Positions 8,186 to 16,904 of a stretch of DNA of 64,000 nt are shown one piece after another (the stretch's first letter is position 1; each line of letters begins with the position of its first letter). Under the pieces are notes generated by a model. That model saw nothing but the letters and a program-made list of their open reading frames with translations. It did not search any database and was not told the origin of the DNA. The DNA is from Spirochaetaceae bacterium. Lineage in GTDB: Bacteria > Spirochaetota > Spirochaetia > Treponematales > Treponemataceae. The DNA lies in contig JAGAAX010000045.1 of NCBI GenBank assembly GCA_017614995.1, positions 17,563 to 81,562 of the forward strand, read 5' to 3'. Both the position numbers and the translations under genes were made by a program.

Positions 8186-8449
8186 AAATTTCAAATGAAA
8201 TTTGTTTTCTTTTCGTATTTTGGGCAAAATATCAAATGATAATTGCTTCCTTTTTGCATTTTGAACGAAATATCAAATGAAATTTGCTTCCTTTTCACGT
8301 TTTGAGCGAAATATCAAATGATATTTGTCTCCTTTTCTCATTTTGGGCAAAATATCATTTGATAATTGAAAGAAGTTTTTATATCCAACGAAATATCATT
8401 TGATAATTGACTGAAACTTTTATATCCAATTAAATATCAAATGATATTT
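8186..8449. repeat. Tandem 41-bp repeat array with palindromes (array 2)
   Basis: Seven 18-bp palindromes start at 8186, 8227, 8268, 8309, 8350, 8391 and 8432, again exactly 41 bp apart. They have the form AAATATCA-AA-TGATATTT, with variants AAATTTCA/TGAAATTT, a TT centre, and some imperfect copies. The first four linkers (23 bp) look like GCTTCCTTTTNNCATTTTG, the complement of the array 1 linkers; the last two linkers diverge. The rest of the 7984-8568 gap holds the A+B element, repeat D, a CTCCGCAAGCG block shared with 1700, and the lysC promoter; no gene is seen. Confidence 0.9.
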
Positions 8450-8503
8450 ACTCCGCAAGCGTTAGCCGTTTGTTGTACTCAAAAAAAATAAGTCTTGTCC
8501 GTT

Positions 8504-8533
8504 TTGATGTTTTTCGGTAGACTGTCATATAAA
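8504..8533 (+). promoter_or_regulatory. Probable lysC-dapB promoter
   Basis: TTGATG (8504-8509) and TATAAA (8528-8533) are spaced 18 bp, about 35 bp upstream of the lysC start and just after the 41-bp array. Confidence 0.55.
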
Positions 8534-8568
8534 TTGCCATTCCGGCTTAATGAAAAACGAGGATTTGT

Positions 8569-9900
8569 ATGATTGTCATGAAATTCGGCGGTTCTTCCGT
8601 TGCCAATGCAGAACGGATTCGCCATGTTGCTTCTATTATCAAAACTTATGCGGATAAAAGACCGGCTGTTGTGCTCTCTGCAATGGGCGACACAACCGAT
8701 TACCTGCTTGAAGCAGCCGATCTTGCATTGACCGGCAAAGTCGATATTTCAAATGTAGAAAAACTCCACAGAGACACAGCAAAAGATTTGGGCGTTGCAA
8801 TCGACAGCGTAAACGAGCTGCTCGACGAGCTGAAATTTCTGCTTACAGGCATTTCAATGCTCAAAGAACTTACAAAACGTACAAGAGACTATCTTGTTTC
8901 GTTCGGCGAGCGTCTTTCTGTGCGGATGATGGCAGCATATTTAAACGCGAACGGTGTTCCTGCAAAATTTTATGACGCATGGGACGTTGGCTTTGTTTCA
9001 GACTCAAATTTTATGTCAGCAGAACTGCTTGACGAAGTTTGGAAGACAATTCCGGCTCACCTTTCAGATTACGCAAAGGGGAAAGACAAAAATATTCCGA
9101 TTATTACCGGTTTTATAGCAAAAGACAAAAACGGCTATATCACAACACTGGGCCGCGGCGGCAGTGACTTAAGTGCAACAATGATTGGTGCAGCCATGAA
9201 CGCCGATGAGGTTCAGACTTGGAAAGACGTTGAGGGCATTCTTACAGCAGACCCGCGTACCGTTAAAAACGCAAGAACTGTAGCAGAAGTAACTTACGAT
9301 GAAGCAGCCGAGCTTGCATATTTTGGCGCACAGGTTCTGCACCCGCGCTCAATGAATCCATGCCGCGTAAACGGCACGCCGGTTCGCGTAAAGAACTCTT
9401 ACAATATAGACTTTCCGGGTTCGGTAATTGTCGCAAAACATTCAGGCGAAAGACCGCCGGTAACAGCAATTACATCAAAGAAGAACAACATCGTCATCGA
9501 CCTTGTTTCCACAAGAATGATTGGCTTACCGGGCTTTTTAGCTCATGTTTTCAATCAGTTCTTGAAATGGGAAATCAGCATTGACGTTATCGCCACATCA
9601 GAAGTTTCAGTTTCTTTGACGATAAACACAGACAAACCGCTTGACGGCTTGAAAGCAGACCTTGAGCGCTACGCTTCTGTTGATATTAAGCGCGGAAAAT
9701 CAATTGTTACGATTATCTGCGATGTAGCGCGTTCTTCGGAGATTCTTCAGTCTGCATTCAAGGTGCTTTCTGAAGAAAAGGTAAACGTGCAGATGATAAG
9801 CCAGGGCGCTTCTAAAGTTAATATAAGCTTTATCGTTGATGATGCAGAGGCAAACACTGTTGTCAAAGCCTTGCACAAAGCATATTTCGGGGAAAACTAA
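8569..9900 (+). CDS. lysC: Aspartate kinase (monofunctional)
   Basis: A 443-residue aspartokinase phosphorylating L-aspartate, the first step toward diaminopimelate, lysine, threonine and methionine. The N-terminal KFGGSSV motif binds ATP/aspartate; GRGGSDLSATMIGAA and the VEGILTADPR motif are typical. The C-terminal 150 residues (from about VTAITSKKNN) form paired ACT domains, the usual site of allosteric feedback by an end-product amino acid. No homoserine dehydrogenase domain is fused. It is followed 12 nt later by dapB, so the pair supplies diaminopimelate for peptidoglycan; Treponema usually uses ornithine in its cross-link, so lysine supply may be the main role here. Confidence 0.93.
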   Translation: MIVMKFGGSSVANAERIRHVASIIKTYADKRPAVVLSAMGDTTDYLLEAADLALTGKVDISNVEKLHRDTAKDLGVAIDSVNELLDELKFLLTGISMLKELTKRTRDYLVSFGERLSVRMMAAYLNANGVPAKFYDAWDVGFVSDSNFMSAELLDEVWKTIPAHLSDYAKGKDKNIPIITGFIAKDKNGYITTLGRGGSDLSATMIGAAMNADEVQTWKDVEGILTADPRTVKNARTVAEVTYDEAAELAYFGAQVLHPRSMNPCRVNGTPVRVKNSYNIDFPGSVIVAKHSGERPPVTAITSKKNNIVIDLVSTRMIGLPGFLAHVFNQFLKWEISIDVIATSEVSVSLTINTDKPLDGLKADLERYASVDIKRGKSIVTIICDVARSSEILQSAFKVLSEEKVNVQMISQGASKVNISFIVDDAEANTVVKALHKAYFGEN

Positions 9901-9912
9901 AAGGAGAATGCG

Positions 9913-10692
9913 ATGAAATTAGCTTTAGTTGGTTACGGTCAGATGGGGCACATGCTCCGTTCTGTTGCTGAAAAACGCGGACATAAAGTAGTGCTTACGG
10001 TTGACCCGTTTGCAGAAGACGCTGATTTTAAGCCGGCTTCTCCTGCTGAAACAGCCGCAAAGATTAAAGAATCCGGGGCAGAGGGCATTATCGAATTCTC
10101 GCACCCGACTTCAGTTATGGGCAACATCGAAGCTTTGCTGCCGCTCAAACTGCCGCTTGTTGTCGGCACTACCGGCTGGAACGACAAGCGCGCCGAAGTT
10201 GAGCAGCTTGCACTTAAAAACGGCTCGTTTATCTTTCATGCTGCAAACTATTCGATTGGCGTCAATCTCTTTTATAAGATTGTCGCACAGGCTGCAAAGC
10301 TTGTCTCAAATTACGACGAATATGACTGCGCGCTTTGGGAAGCCCACCACACAAAAAAGCTTGACAGCCCTTCCGGCACAGCTTTGGAAATTGCGCAGAT
10401 TGTCCTCGACAATATGCCTTCAAAAAAGACAATCGTTACAGAAGCTTTCCACGACAGACCAAAAAAAGAAGAGCTTCATGTTTCAAGCACACGCCTCGGC
10501 AGTGTTCCGGGCACTCATACCGTTTTCTTTGATTCGGCTGCCGACACAATTGAGCTTACGCACACTGTAAGAAACCGCGAGGGTCTTGCTATGGGTGCTG
10601 TTCGCGCATTGGAATGGCTCCGCGCAGGCGTAGACGGCGGTTCTGTAAAGCCGGGCATGTATTCAATGGAAAATATTCTGAGCGGCCTGTGA
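9913..10692 (+). CDS. dapB: 4-hydroxy-tetrahydrodipicolinate reductase
   Basis: A 259-residue DapB, the NAD(P)H-dependent step after DapA in lysine/diaminopimelate synthesis. The N-terminal nucleotide-binding loop reads LVGYGQMG rather than the more common GxxGRMG. The catalytic region is EAHHTKKLDSPSGTA, with the His-His pair and Lys, as expected; C-terminal HTVRNREGLAMGAVRALEWL also fits the family. Shine-Dalgarno AAGGAG precedes ATG, and the gene is in an operon behind lysC. The next gene begins 3 nt after its stop. Confidence 0.93.
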   Translation: MKLALVGYGQMGHMLRSVAEKRGHKVVLTVDPFAEDADFKPASPAETAAKIKESGAEGIIEFSHPTSVMGNIEALLPLKLPLVVGTTGWNDKRAEVEQLALKNGSFIFHAANYSIGVNLFYKIVAQAAKLVSNYDEYDCALWEAHHTKKLDSPSGTALEIAQIVLDNMPSKKTIVTEAFHDRPKKEELHVSSTRLGSVPGTHTVFFDSAADTIELTHTVRNREGLAMGAVRALEWLRAGVDGGSVKPGMYSMENILSGL

Positions 10693-10694
10693 TA

Positions 10695-12053
10695 ATGGCG
10701 GTTTTGCACCACAAAATGCAGAAAAGCCTTTTTTGCTGTTTCTGCGCATTGGTTCTGGCTTTTGTATCGTGCAGCAAGACTGAAAGCGCTGCTCTTGAAG
10801 CCGCCGGAGCTGAAGCGCAGTTGAGCAGCACCGCTGAAATTGAGGCTGAAAAAAGGCGCGCCGAAGAAAAAGCTTTGCTTGAAGAAAAGGCAAAAATTGA
10901 TTCGGCAATAGACGCTTATTTAGACAAACTCACACTTGACGAAAAAATCGCACAGCTTTTTGCAGTCGGCATTGACGGCAACGACATTCTTCATTCTTAT
11001 GCAAAAAAAGAATTCGCTGGCGGCGCGCCCGGCTCTTTTCTGCTTTTTGACGCTAATATAGGTGAAACTGCGGAACAGACCATAAATTTTACGGATTCTG
11101 TGCTAAGCTGGTTTATCGGACAGAATCTTGTGCCGCCATTTTTTATGATTGACAACGAGGGCGGCGGTGTCTACCGTTTTGACGGCATAGGCTCAAAGCT
11201 GCTTTCGCCGCAGCGCATGACCGAGTGCTTTTCGCAGGAAGAAGCCGAAAACTATTATTATTTGATTGGGCTTCAGATGAAGGCTGTGAACATTCATCTG
11301 AATCTTGCGCCGCTTGTAGAAGTCAAAAACGAAAACAATGCCGCTTTTTTGGGACGGCGTTCATTCGGTACTTTTGAGAATGTCGAAAAATACGGCGAAG
11401 CCTGCATTAAAGGCTTTGATAAATCCGGCGTGGGCACAACTTTAAAGCATTTTCCGGGTAACACTGATGTAGACCCGCACATAGGGCTTCCGCACCTTGC
11501 TTCAAGCAGGGAAGAAATCGAATCTTTGTATATTGAGCCTTTTAAGCGGCTTTCAGCTTTCGGTGCTGATGCGGTTTTAATCTCGCATATTGTGGTTGAT
11601 TCGCTTGATAAAGGCGTGCCAGCCTGTTTTTCTTCAAAGGTGGTTTGCTCTGAATTGAGAGACACTTTCTGGCACGACGGGCTTGTAATTTCAGACGATT
11701 TGTACATGGGCGCGTTGAGCAAAAACGGCTATCCGCCCGAAGTTGCGGTTGTAAAAGCTCTCAAAGCCGGAATTGATATTCTGATGATTTCAGAAAAGCG
11801 CTTTTCAAAGGCGGCACAGGCTATAAAAGCAGAAGCCGAAGCTGACGCGCAGTTTAAGGCGCGCATCGACGACGCTGTGCGGCACATATTGCGCTTCAAG
11901 ATTAAGCGCAATGTGCTTGAGCTTAAACCGATTGAGGACGGTTCGGGCTATATTGTTGCGCCGGTTCAGTTAAAAGATGCAGCCGAAAGCTTAGAAGCGT
12001 TTAACGCCGCAAAAGCAAAAGCAGATAAAATCTACGCAGAACACATAAAATAG
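10695..12053 (+). CDS. Glycoside hydrolase family 3 lipoprotein (NagZ-like)
   Basis: About 452 residues from ATG 10695 (an in-frame upstream ATG at 10614 lies inside dapB and would precede the signal peptide). The start region is a lipoprotein signal with lipobox FVSC, then a charged Glu/Ala-rich linker. The GH3 domain follows: MIDNEGGGVYRFDG, the KHFPGNTDVDPH motif with the His/Asp pair used by NagZ-type beta-N-acetylglucosaminidases, and ISDDLYMGAL containing the nucleophile Asp. It probably removes terminal N-acetylglucosamine from peptidoglycan fragments or glycans at the cell envelope. The lipid anchor is unlike cytoplasmic E. coli NagZ. It is tightly linked to dapB (3 nt) and to the methyltransferase at 12059. 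Confidence 0.85.
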   Translation: MAVLHHKMQKSLFCCFCALVLAFVSCSKTESAALEAAGAEAQLSSTAEIEAEKRRAEEKALLEEKAKIDSAIDAYLDKLTLDEKIAQLFAVGIDGNDILHSYAKKEFAGGAPGSFLLFDANIGETAEQTINFTDSVLSWFIGQNLVPPFFMIDNEGGGVYRFDGIGSKLLSPQRMTECFSQEEAENYYYLIGLQMKAVNIHLNLAPLVEVKNENNAAFLGRRSFGTFENVEKYGEACIKGFDKSGVGTTLKHFPGNTDVDPHIGLPHLASSREEIESLYIEPFKRLSAFGADAVLISHIVVDSLDKGVPACFSSKVVCSELRDTFWHDGLVISDDLYMGALSKNGYPPEVAVVKALKAGIDILMISEKRFSKAAQAIKAEAEADAQFKARIDDAVRHILRFKIKRNVLELKPIEDGSGYIVAPVQLKDAAESLEAFNAAKAKADKIYAEHIK

Positions 12054-12058
12054 AAATT

Positions 12059-12862
12059 ATGGCTAAAAAAGACAAAAAACTTTCCGGGGCAGAATTATTT
12101 GACGCTTATTACTCTGAACTTTACGGGGAGCGGTGGAACAGCTTGAAAGCCGCCCTGCTTGGCGACCCATGCCAGTGCGGCTATTCGCATAATCTTTTAA
12201 AGACTTATTACCTTGATACAGGCAGTGTGCGTGCTGCAAAAGCTCTGCCGCTTGAGGGCGCAGAACAAATCGCAGACTTTTGCGCCGCTCCGGGTGGAAA
12301 ATCTCTGGTTATAGCATCAACGATGCCGGGCGGCGCAACTTTAGTCTCAAACGAGCGTTCGCGCGACCGTAAGACGCGGCTTCAAAAAGTGCTTGACGAA
12401 CATCTTCCTGAAGAAACCAGAAGCCGCGTTTCAGTTTCTGGCTTTGACGCAAGCTGCTGGTGCAACCATGAGCGCGAAGCTTACGACAGAATTCTGCTTG
12501 ACGCGCCATGTTCGTCTGAACGGCATGTTATGGCAGACCTGAAATATCTGGCTTTGTGGACACCGGCGCGCGTGCGCAATCTTGCTGTCGCGCAGTGGGC
12601 TTTGCTCTCTTCTGCCTTTCTGGTGCTTAAAAGCGGCGGCTATATGGTTTATTCAACATGCGCGCTTGCTTATGCGGAAAACGACGGTGTAATCAAAAAG
12701 CTTTTGAAAAAGTACGAAGGCGCGTCTGTTGTCAGCCTGCCGGAGATCGATCCGGACGGTTTGTGCAACGGCGAAAAGACAGAATTTGGTATTCACGTAC
12801 TGCCGGATAAACAGAATGGGGCAGGCCCGTTATATTTTGCTTTGATACACAAAGAATTTTAG
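12059..12862 (+). CDS. RNA m5C methyltransferase (RsmB/NOP2/Sun family)
   Basis: A 267-residue S-adenosylmethionine-dependent methyltransferase. The SAM-binding motif is FCAAPGGKS; the two catalytic cysteines are in DAPCSSE and YSTCALAYAEND, the arrangement of 5-methylcytosine RNA methyltransferases such as RsmB and RsmF. It lacks the N-terminal NusB-like domain of RsmB and a PUA domain, so it is a minimal member and the exact rRNA or tRNA target is unknown. It follows the GH3 gene by 5 nt and is probably the last gene of the lysC operon. Confidence 0.88.
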   Translation: MAKKDKKLSGAELFDAYYSELYGERWNSLKAALLGDPCQCGYSHNLLKTYYLDTGSVRAAKALPLEGAEQIADFCAAPGGKSLVIASTMPGGATLVSNERSRDRKTRLQKVLDEHLPEETRSRVSVSGFDASCWCNHEREAYDRILLDAPCSSERHVMADLKYLALWTPARVRNLAVAQWALLSSAFLVLKSGGYMVYSTCALAYAENDGVIKKLLKKYEGASVVSLPEIDPDGLCNGEKTEFGIHVLPDKQNGAGPLYFALIHKEF

Positions 12863-12917
12863 TCATAAATTATGGACGAAATCATATATATGGTATAGAA
12901 TCATTTTTGGGTGAAAT

Positions 12918-14153
12918 ATGTCCAATACGTCTAGTGTTAGAGAAGAAAAATTAAAACGAATCATTGAGCTCGAAAAGGTCTTGAATGAGATTCAAGATAT
13001 TGACGTTTTGCTCGAACGCATTCTTACCGAAGCCAGAAACATCGTGCATGCAGACGCCGGTTCTATCTACGTCTATGAGCATGGTATGCTTGGAATCCGT
13101 TATGGTCAGAATGAAACTCAGCAGAAAAAGCTTGCACCCGGACAAAAACTCCCTTACAACTTTTTCACGTTCCCTGTAAACGAAAAATCTATGTGCGGCT
13201 ATGCCGTTCTTACAGGTTCAATTCTGAATGTACCTGATGTTTACAACCTTGTTGACAGACCTTTTGTATTCAACAAGCAGCCGGATACATTGACTGGTTA
13301 CCGCACAAAAGCAGTTCTTACTGTTCCTTTAAAGACTGCAACAAACAAAGTTTTGGGCGTTCTTCAGATTATAAACCCACAGACTGACGATGGTCAGCTC
13401 TCTGAATTTGATGAAGCTTCTGTTTTGTATATAGAGCATTTTGCGACAAGTGCCACTCAGGCTCTTGAGCGCGCGCATTTGACACGTGCAATGATTTTGC
13501 GCATGGTTCAGATGGCAGAGTTCCGCGACCCGAAAGAGACCGGCGCGCACGTAAACAGAGTTTCTAACTACGCTGTAGAAATCTATGACCACTGGGCTTT
13601 TAAGCACAATGTTTCTGTTGCAGAGTCTGAAAAATACAGAGATGCCTTGAAGATTGCCGCAATGCTTCACGATGTGGGCAAAGTAGCTATTTCTGATGTT
13701 ATTCTTAGAAAGCCTTCAAGACTTACTGACGAAGAGTATAAGATTATTCAGAACCACACATTGATAGGCTCGCGCCTCTTTGACGATATTCAGTCTCCTT
13801 TGGATGCAATGTCTAGAGATGTTGCGCTGCGTCACCATGAGCGCTGGGACGGCTTGGGCTACCCGGGAAAAATTGACCTTAATTCTGGTGAACCGCTTGA
13901 GCTGAACCCGGAAACTGGCAAAGCGGCAGGTCTCTCGGGAGAAGAAATTCCGCTTGCTGCAAGAATTGTGTCTTTGGCTGATGTTTTTGATGCCTTGTCT
14001 TCAAAGCGTGTCTACAAAGAGTCTTGGTCTGAAGTTGAAGTTTTGAACGAGATTCAGTCTCAGGCTGGAAAGCAGTTTGACCCAGAACTGGTTATGAGCT
14101 TCTTTGAAGTTCTGCCGAATATCCGCCAGATTCAGATGGCATGGCCGGACTAA
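12918..14153 (+). CDS. GAF-HD-GYP cyclic-di-GMP phosphodiesterase
   Basis: A 411-residue protein: a GAF sensor domain at about 18-180 (DVLLERILTEARNIVHADAGS...) joined to an HD-GYP domain. Metal-binding motif HDVGK, HHERWDGLGYP (the GYP signature) and SLADVFDALSS are all present, so it should be an active c-di-GMP hydrolase, controlled by a small molecule or signal at GAF. An insertion rich in Glu/Leu/Asn separates GYP from the final helices. No membrane segment, so cytoplasmic. A promoter-like TAGAAT at 12896-12901 with TGGACG 17 bp upstream suggests it is transcribed alone. Role in motility control is likely but inferred. Confidence 0.92.
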   Translation: MSNTSSVREEKLKRIIELEKVLNEIQDIDVLLERILTEARNIVHADAGSIYVYEHGMLGIRYGQNETQQKKLAPGQKLPYNFFTFPVNEKSMCGYAVLTGSILNVPDVYNLVDRPFVFNKQPDTLTGYRTKAVLTVPLKTATNKVLGVLQIINPQTDDGQLSEFDEASVLYIEHFATSATQALERAHLTRAMILRMVQMAEFRDPKETGAHVNRVSNYAVEIYDHWAFKHNVSVAESEKYRDALKIAAMLHDVGKVAISDVILRKPSRLTDEEYKIIQNHTLIGSRLFDDIQSPLDAMSRDVALRHHERWDGLGYPGKIDLNSGEPLELNPETGKAAGLSGEEIPLAARIVSLADVFDALSSKRVYKESWSEVEVLNEIQSQAGKQFDPELVMSFFEVLPNIRQIQMAWPD

Positions 14154-14159
14154 AGCTTT

Positions 14160-15302
14160 TTACAGATTCCACTTCCGCTTAAAGTCTTCGTTAATTTCGC
14201 TGAACAAGGGCATGTTCTGTTTTGCAGACGACAAAAGCTGTTTAAAAATCTTAAGAACAGCGCTCCTCGTTTCAGGCTCAATTCTTGCCAGAGCCTTAAT
14301 TACGGCGCTTGATTTTTTAAGCCAGTTATCAGACAAATCTGACAAGGTACGTGCTTCTGTTGCGTAGAGCACTTCAAAGAGCGTGTCTATAAACATTTCG
14401 CGCTGTTTGTTGTCAAGCTGCTCAAGCCAGTCTTTAATTGTTGAATCTATAAATTTGCTGTCGTTTGTAAGCCCGTCAACCTTTACAAAAGTTCTGGCTG
14501 TTACAAACCATGTAAACGGGTCATGCTGAAAAATTCCCATTGATTCGGAACTTTTGATTTCAATACATTCTTCGCGGTGGTTGAACAATATGCCGACAAC
14601 AGACGACTGCGGTAGGTAAGTTGTAAGCTTCGGCAGCATTTTCGCAAATTCAGCAGACTGAAGAATATTCTGCTCAAAGCCCGGCCCGTCAAAGTTATAG
14701 ACTTTTGTTATCTGTTTCTGTGTCTTTGCATCGCAAAAAACCGAAGAATAAATCGCAAGGTTGCCGCCTTTTGAGTGGCCGCCGACAATAAGACTTCGCT
14801 TTTTGTCGGCATTTGCACAGGCGGCAAGATATGTTACGGCGTCTTTCTGCGCCGGTACAGGCGACATGAACGCCATGTTAAAGTCTTCTTTCCAGCCGAC
14901 AATTGTGCCGTCTGTGCCTCTAAAAGCTACAAAAGCCATGCCTTTTGCAAATTCAAAGGTTATGGCGGCAAACTGCTTTTCTGTTACATCGTCTGTATGT
15001 GAAACAAAACCCGAAACAAGCACTTCGCCGAAACGGTGCGTCAGCGAAGCTTCCTTTAGAAACGGAAAATTGTCTTTGCCCATTGTCTCGCTGTTCTTTT
15101 TGCGCTGCTCAAAATCGGGCGCATTTTCGAACATTGCCGCGGCATCTTTCAGGCGCATCGGCTTTGCAAATGATTCGCTTACGATAGAAGAATAGTCAAG
15201 GTAAGAAAGCTGACAGAAAATAAGACAGTCAACTTCGTTTATAGGAGATGCTTCAAATGAAAGGTCGCCGCGCCAGTCAAAATATTCGGTAATGGTATTC
15301 AT
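14160..15302 (-). CDS. DUF2974 (Mbeg1-like) alpha/beta-hydrolase
   Basis: A 380-residue protein with the features of the DUF2974 family: an N-terminal ITEYFDWRGDLSF stretch, FVAFRGTDGTIVGWKEDFNM in the middle, and the lipase elbow GHSKGGNLA, where Ser is the likely nucleophile. Its substrate is unknown; lipase or esterase activity is inferred from the fold. No signal peptide. It is convergent with the HD-GYP gene (6 nt between the stops) and lies 2 nt after the membrane protein gene on the same strand, so those two form an operon. Confidence 0.85.
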   Translation of the reverse strand: MNTITEYFDWRGDLSFEASPINEVDCLIFCQLSYLDYSSIVSESFAKPMRLKDAAAMFENAPDFEQRKKNSETMGKDNFPFLKEASLTHRFGEVLVSGFVSHTDDVTEKQFAAITFEFAKGMAFVAFRGTDGTIVGWKEDFNMAFMSPVPAQKDAVTYLAACANADKKRSLIVGGHSKGGNLAIYSSVFCDAKTQKQITKVYNFDGPGFEQNILQSAEFAKMLPKLTTYLPQSSVVGILFNHREECIEIKSSESMGIFQHDPFTWFVTARTFVKVDGLTNDSKFIDSTIKDWLEQLDNKQREMFIDTLFEVLYATEARTLSDLSDNWLKKSSAVIKALARIEPETRSAVLKIFKQLLSSAKQNMPLFSEINEDFKRKWNL

Positions 15303-15304
15303 GT

Positions 15305-16048
15305 TTATTCAAGCGTTTTTGCGGCAGATTTTGCAAGAAGCGGAAGTGCGGCAAACGAAATAAAAATGTAGACAACCGAAAGAATTGCCCAAATCTGTGC
15401 GTCTGCGCCTAAAAACCATGCGGTTTCAATAACAGTCGGAGCAAAAAACATAATTACAAAAAGCGGCACTGTAACAATGCCTCTTGCTATTCCCTTGCCG
15501 GAAGCCGACGGCTGCAAAAGTGCAAAAATATTATAGACAGAAAAGCACAAGCCAAGCTGAAGAACCGGCCGTATAAAAAGCAGAAACGGCGAGAGTATGC
15601 TGTATCTTTCCATTATAAAGTAGGGCAGCTGAACCGCGTAAAAACCGAAGAGAATATAGGCAAATGTTCTAAGCTTGTATTTGAAAGATTCTCTGAACAG
15701 AACGGCGAGCGGCACAAGGCAGAGCACAAACGGTATAAAGACTTCTGCAATGCAGAGCGACAAAAATTCTTTAATATAGCTGTATACCGCAAAGTGAACC
15801 GGCAGAAAAAATATCCAGTCGCATGCGCAGTACAATGCGCCGAGAACAAGTCCCCAGAACGCCAGAAAACATGCGGTGTGTTTATTCGGAAAAAGTACGT
15901 CGCGCGACAGACCGTTTGCAAAAAACAGAGCCGCCGCCGGAAAAAGAATCAGCATAAAAAGTCTCATGCCTATAAAATAGCATAAACTCGCGCGCCTTAC
16001 AAGAAGCAGAATTAAAGAAAAATTTCTTACCCTATAGACATTTTTCAT
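15305..16048 (-). CDS. Integral membrane protein, unknown function
   Basis: About 247 residues from ATG 16048; a TTG lies one codon upstream. Six to seven hydrophobic segments are visible (for example YFIGMRLFMLILFPAAALFF near the N-terminus and VPLFVIMFFAPTVI near the C-terminus), separated by short polar loops. I do not recognise the family. It is the first gene of a two-gene operon with the DUF2974 hydrolase and is divergent from infC, with about 65 bp between them for both promoters. Confidence 0.75.
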   Translation of the reverse strand: MKNVYRVRNFSLILLLVRRASLCYFIGMRLFMLILFPAAALFFANGLSRDVLFPNKHTACFLAFWGLVLGALYCACDWIFFLPVHFAVYSYIKEFLSLCIAEVFIPFVLCLVPLAVLFRESFKYKLRTFAYILFGFYAVQLPYFIMERYSILSPFLLFIRPVLQLGLCFSVYNIFALLQPSASGKGIARGIVTVPLFVIMFFAPTVIETAWFLGADAQIWAILSVVYIFISFAALPLLAKSAAKTLE

Positions 16049-16116
16049 CAAAATCTGTTAATATGATTTACATGCTTTGTAAATAAGTACGGATTTTACC
16101 GTGCATAGGAGGATTG

Positions 16117-16635
16117 TTGGCAGACAAAGGATTGCGGGTTAATGAACAAATCCGCGTACGTGAGGTCAGACTCATAGACAGTGAGGGGGAACAAAAAGGG
16201 ATAGTTCCCACCATTGAGGCTCTTAAAATGGCCAGGGAAAACGAGCTTGATCTTGTGGAAGTTGCACCAAATGCAAATCCACCGGTTTGCAAAATTCTTG
16301 ATTACGGTAAATATCGTTTTGAAATGGAGAAGAAGCTCCGTGACTCCAAGAAAAACCAAAAAGTACTTAAACTTAAAGAAATCCGTATGCAGCCAAAAAT
16401 TGCAGACGGAGACATTGAGTTCAAATCAAAGCACATTAAAGAATTTCTTGCTGAAGGTAATAAGGTAAAAGTAACGGTGCGTTTTCGGGGACGCGAACTT
16501 GCTCATACCGATCTCGGTTTAGATGTTCTGAATCAAGTACTAGAACGCATTGAGGGTGAGTATGTCATGGAAAAACAGCCTGCTATGGAGGGCCGTTTTA
16601 TGTCAATGACTCTTGCGCCAAAAGCGAAGAAATGA
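16117..16635 (+). CDS. infC: Translation initiation factor IF-3, with a non-ATG start
   Basis: About 172 residues. IF-3 binds the 30S subunit and checks start codons. Family sequences are clear: [39 protein letters not shown], and the C-terminal domain with [17 protein letters not shown] at 16107-16112 is followed by TTG at 16114 and TTG at 16117; the second has the better spacing (4 nt). No in-frame ATG exists near the N-terminus. Rare start codons on infC let IF-3 repress its own translation (AUU in E. coli), so TTG here fits the same logic. It leads the conserved infC-rpmI-rplT operon. Confidence 0.93.
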   Translation: MADKGLRVNEQIRVREVRLIDSEGEQKGIVPTIEALKMARENELDLVEVAPNANPPVCKILDYGKYRFEMEKKLRDSKKNQKVLKLKEIRMQPKIADGDIEFKSKHIKEFLAEGNKVKVTVRFRGRELAHTDLGLDVLNQVLERIEGEYVMEKQPAMEGRFMSMTLAPKAKK

Positions 16636-16645
16636 GGTTAGATCT

Positions 16646-16846
16646 ATGCCAAAGATGAAATCAAAGCGCTCTGCCGCAAAACGTTTTTCATTGACTGGAA
16701 CTGGAAAAGTTAAGTACAAGAAAATGAATCTCCGCCATATTCTTACAAAAAAGGATAAGAAGCGTAAGAGACAGCTGCGTGCAGCAGGTATCCTTGCTGA
16801 ATCAGAAGCAAGAAGAATGCGCAAACAGCTTATACCTTATAGCTGA
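16646..16846 (+). CDS. rpmI: 50S ribosomal protein L35
   Basis: A 66-residue basic protein beginning MPKMKSKRSAAKRF, with the family phrase RHILTKKDKKRKRQLR. ATG 16646 gives the normal L35 length; an in-frame ATG 33 bases upstream lies inside infC. The gene begins 10 nt after infC and belongs to its operon. Confidence 0.95.
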   Translation: MPKMKSKRSAAKRFSLTGTGKVKYKKMNLRHILTKKDKKRKRQLRAAGILAESEARRMRKQLIPYS

Positions 16847-16904
16847 TAACTGATTTTAAACAATCAACGGTGGCAGCTAAGCCACTTATTCAAGGAGATT
16901 ATAT

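Noticed and set aside
10614..10694. Upstream extension of the GH3 gene
   Set aside because: It lies within dapB and would put 27 residues before an evident lipoprotein signal.
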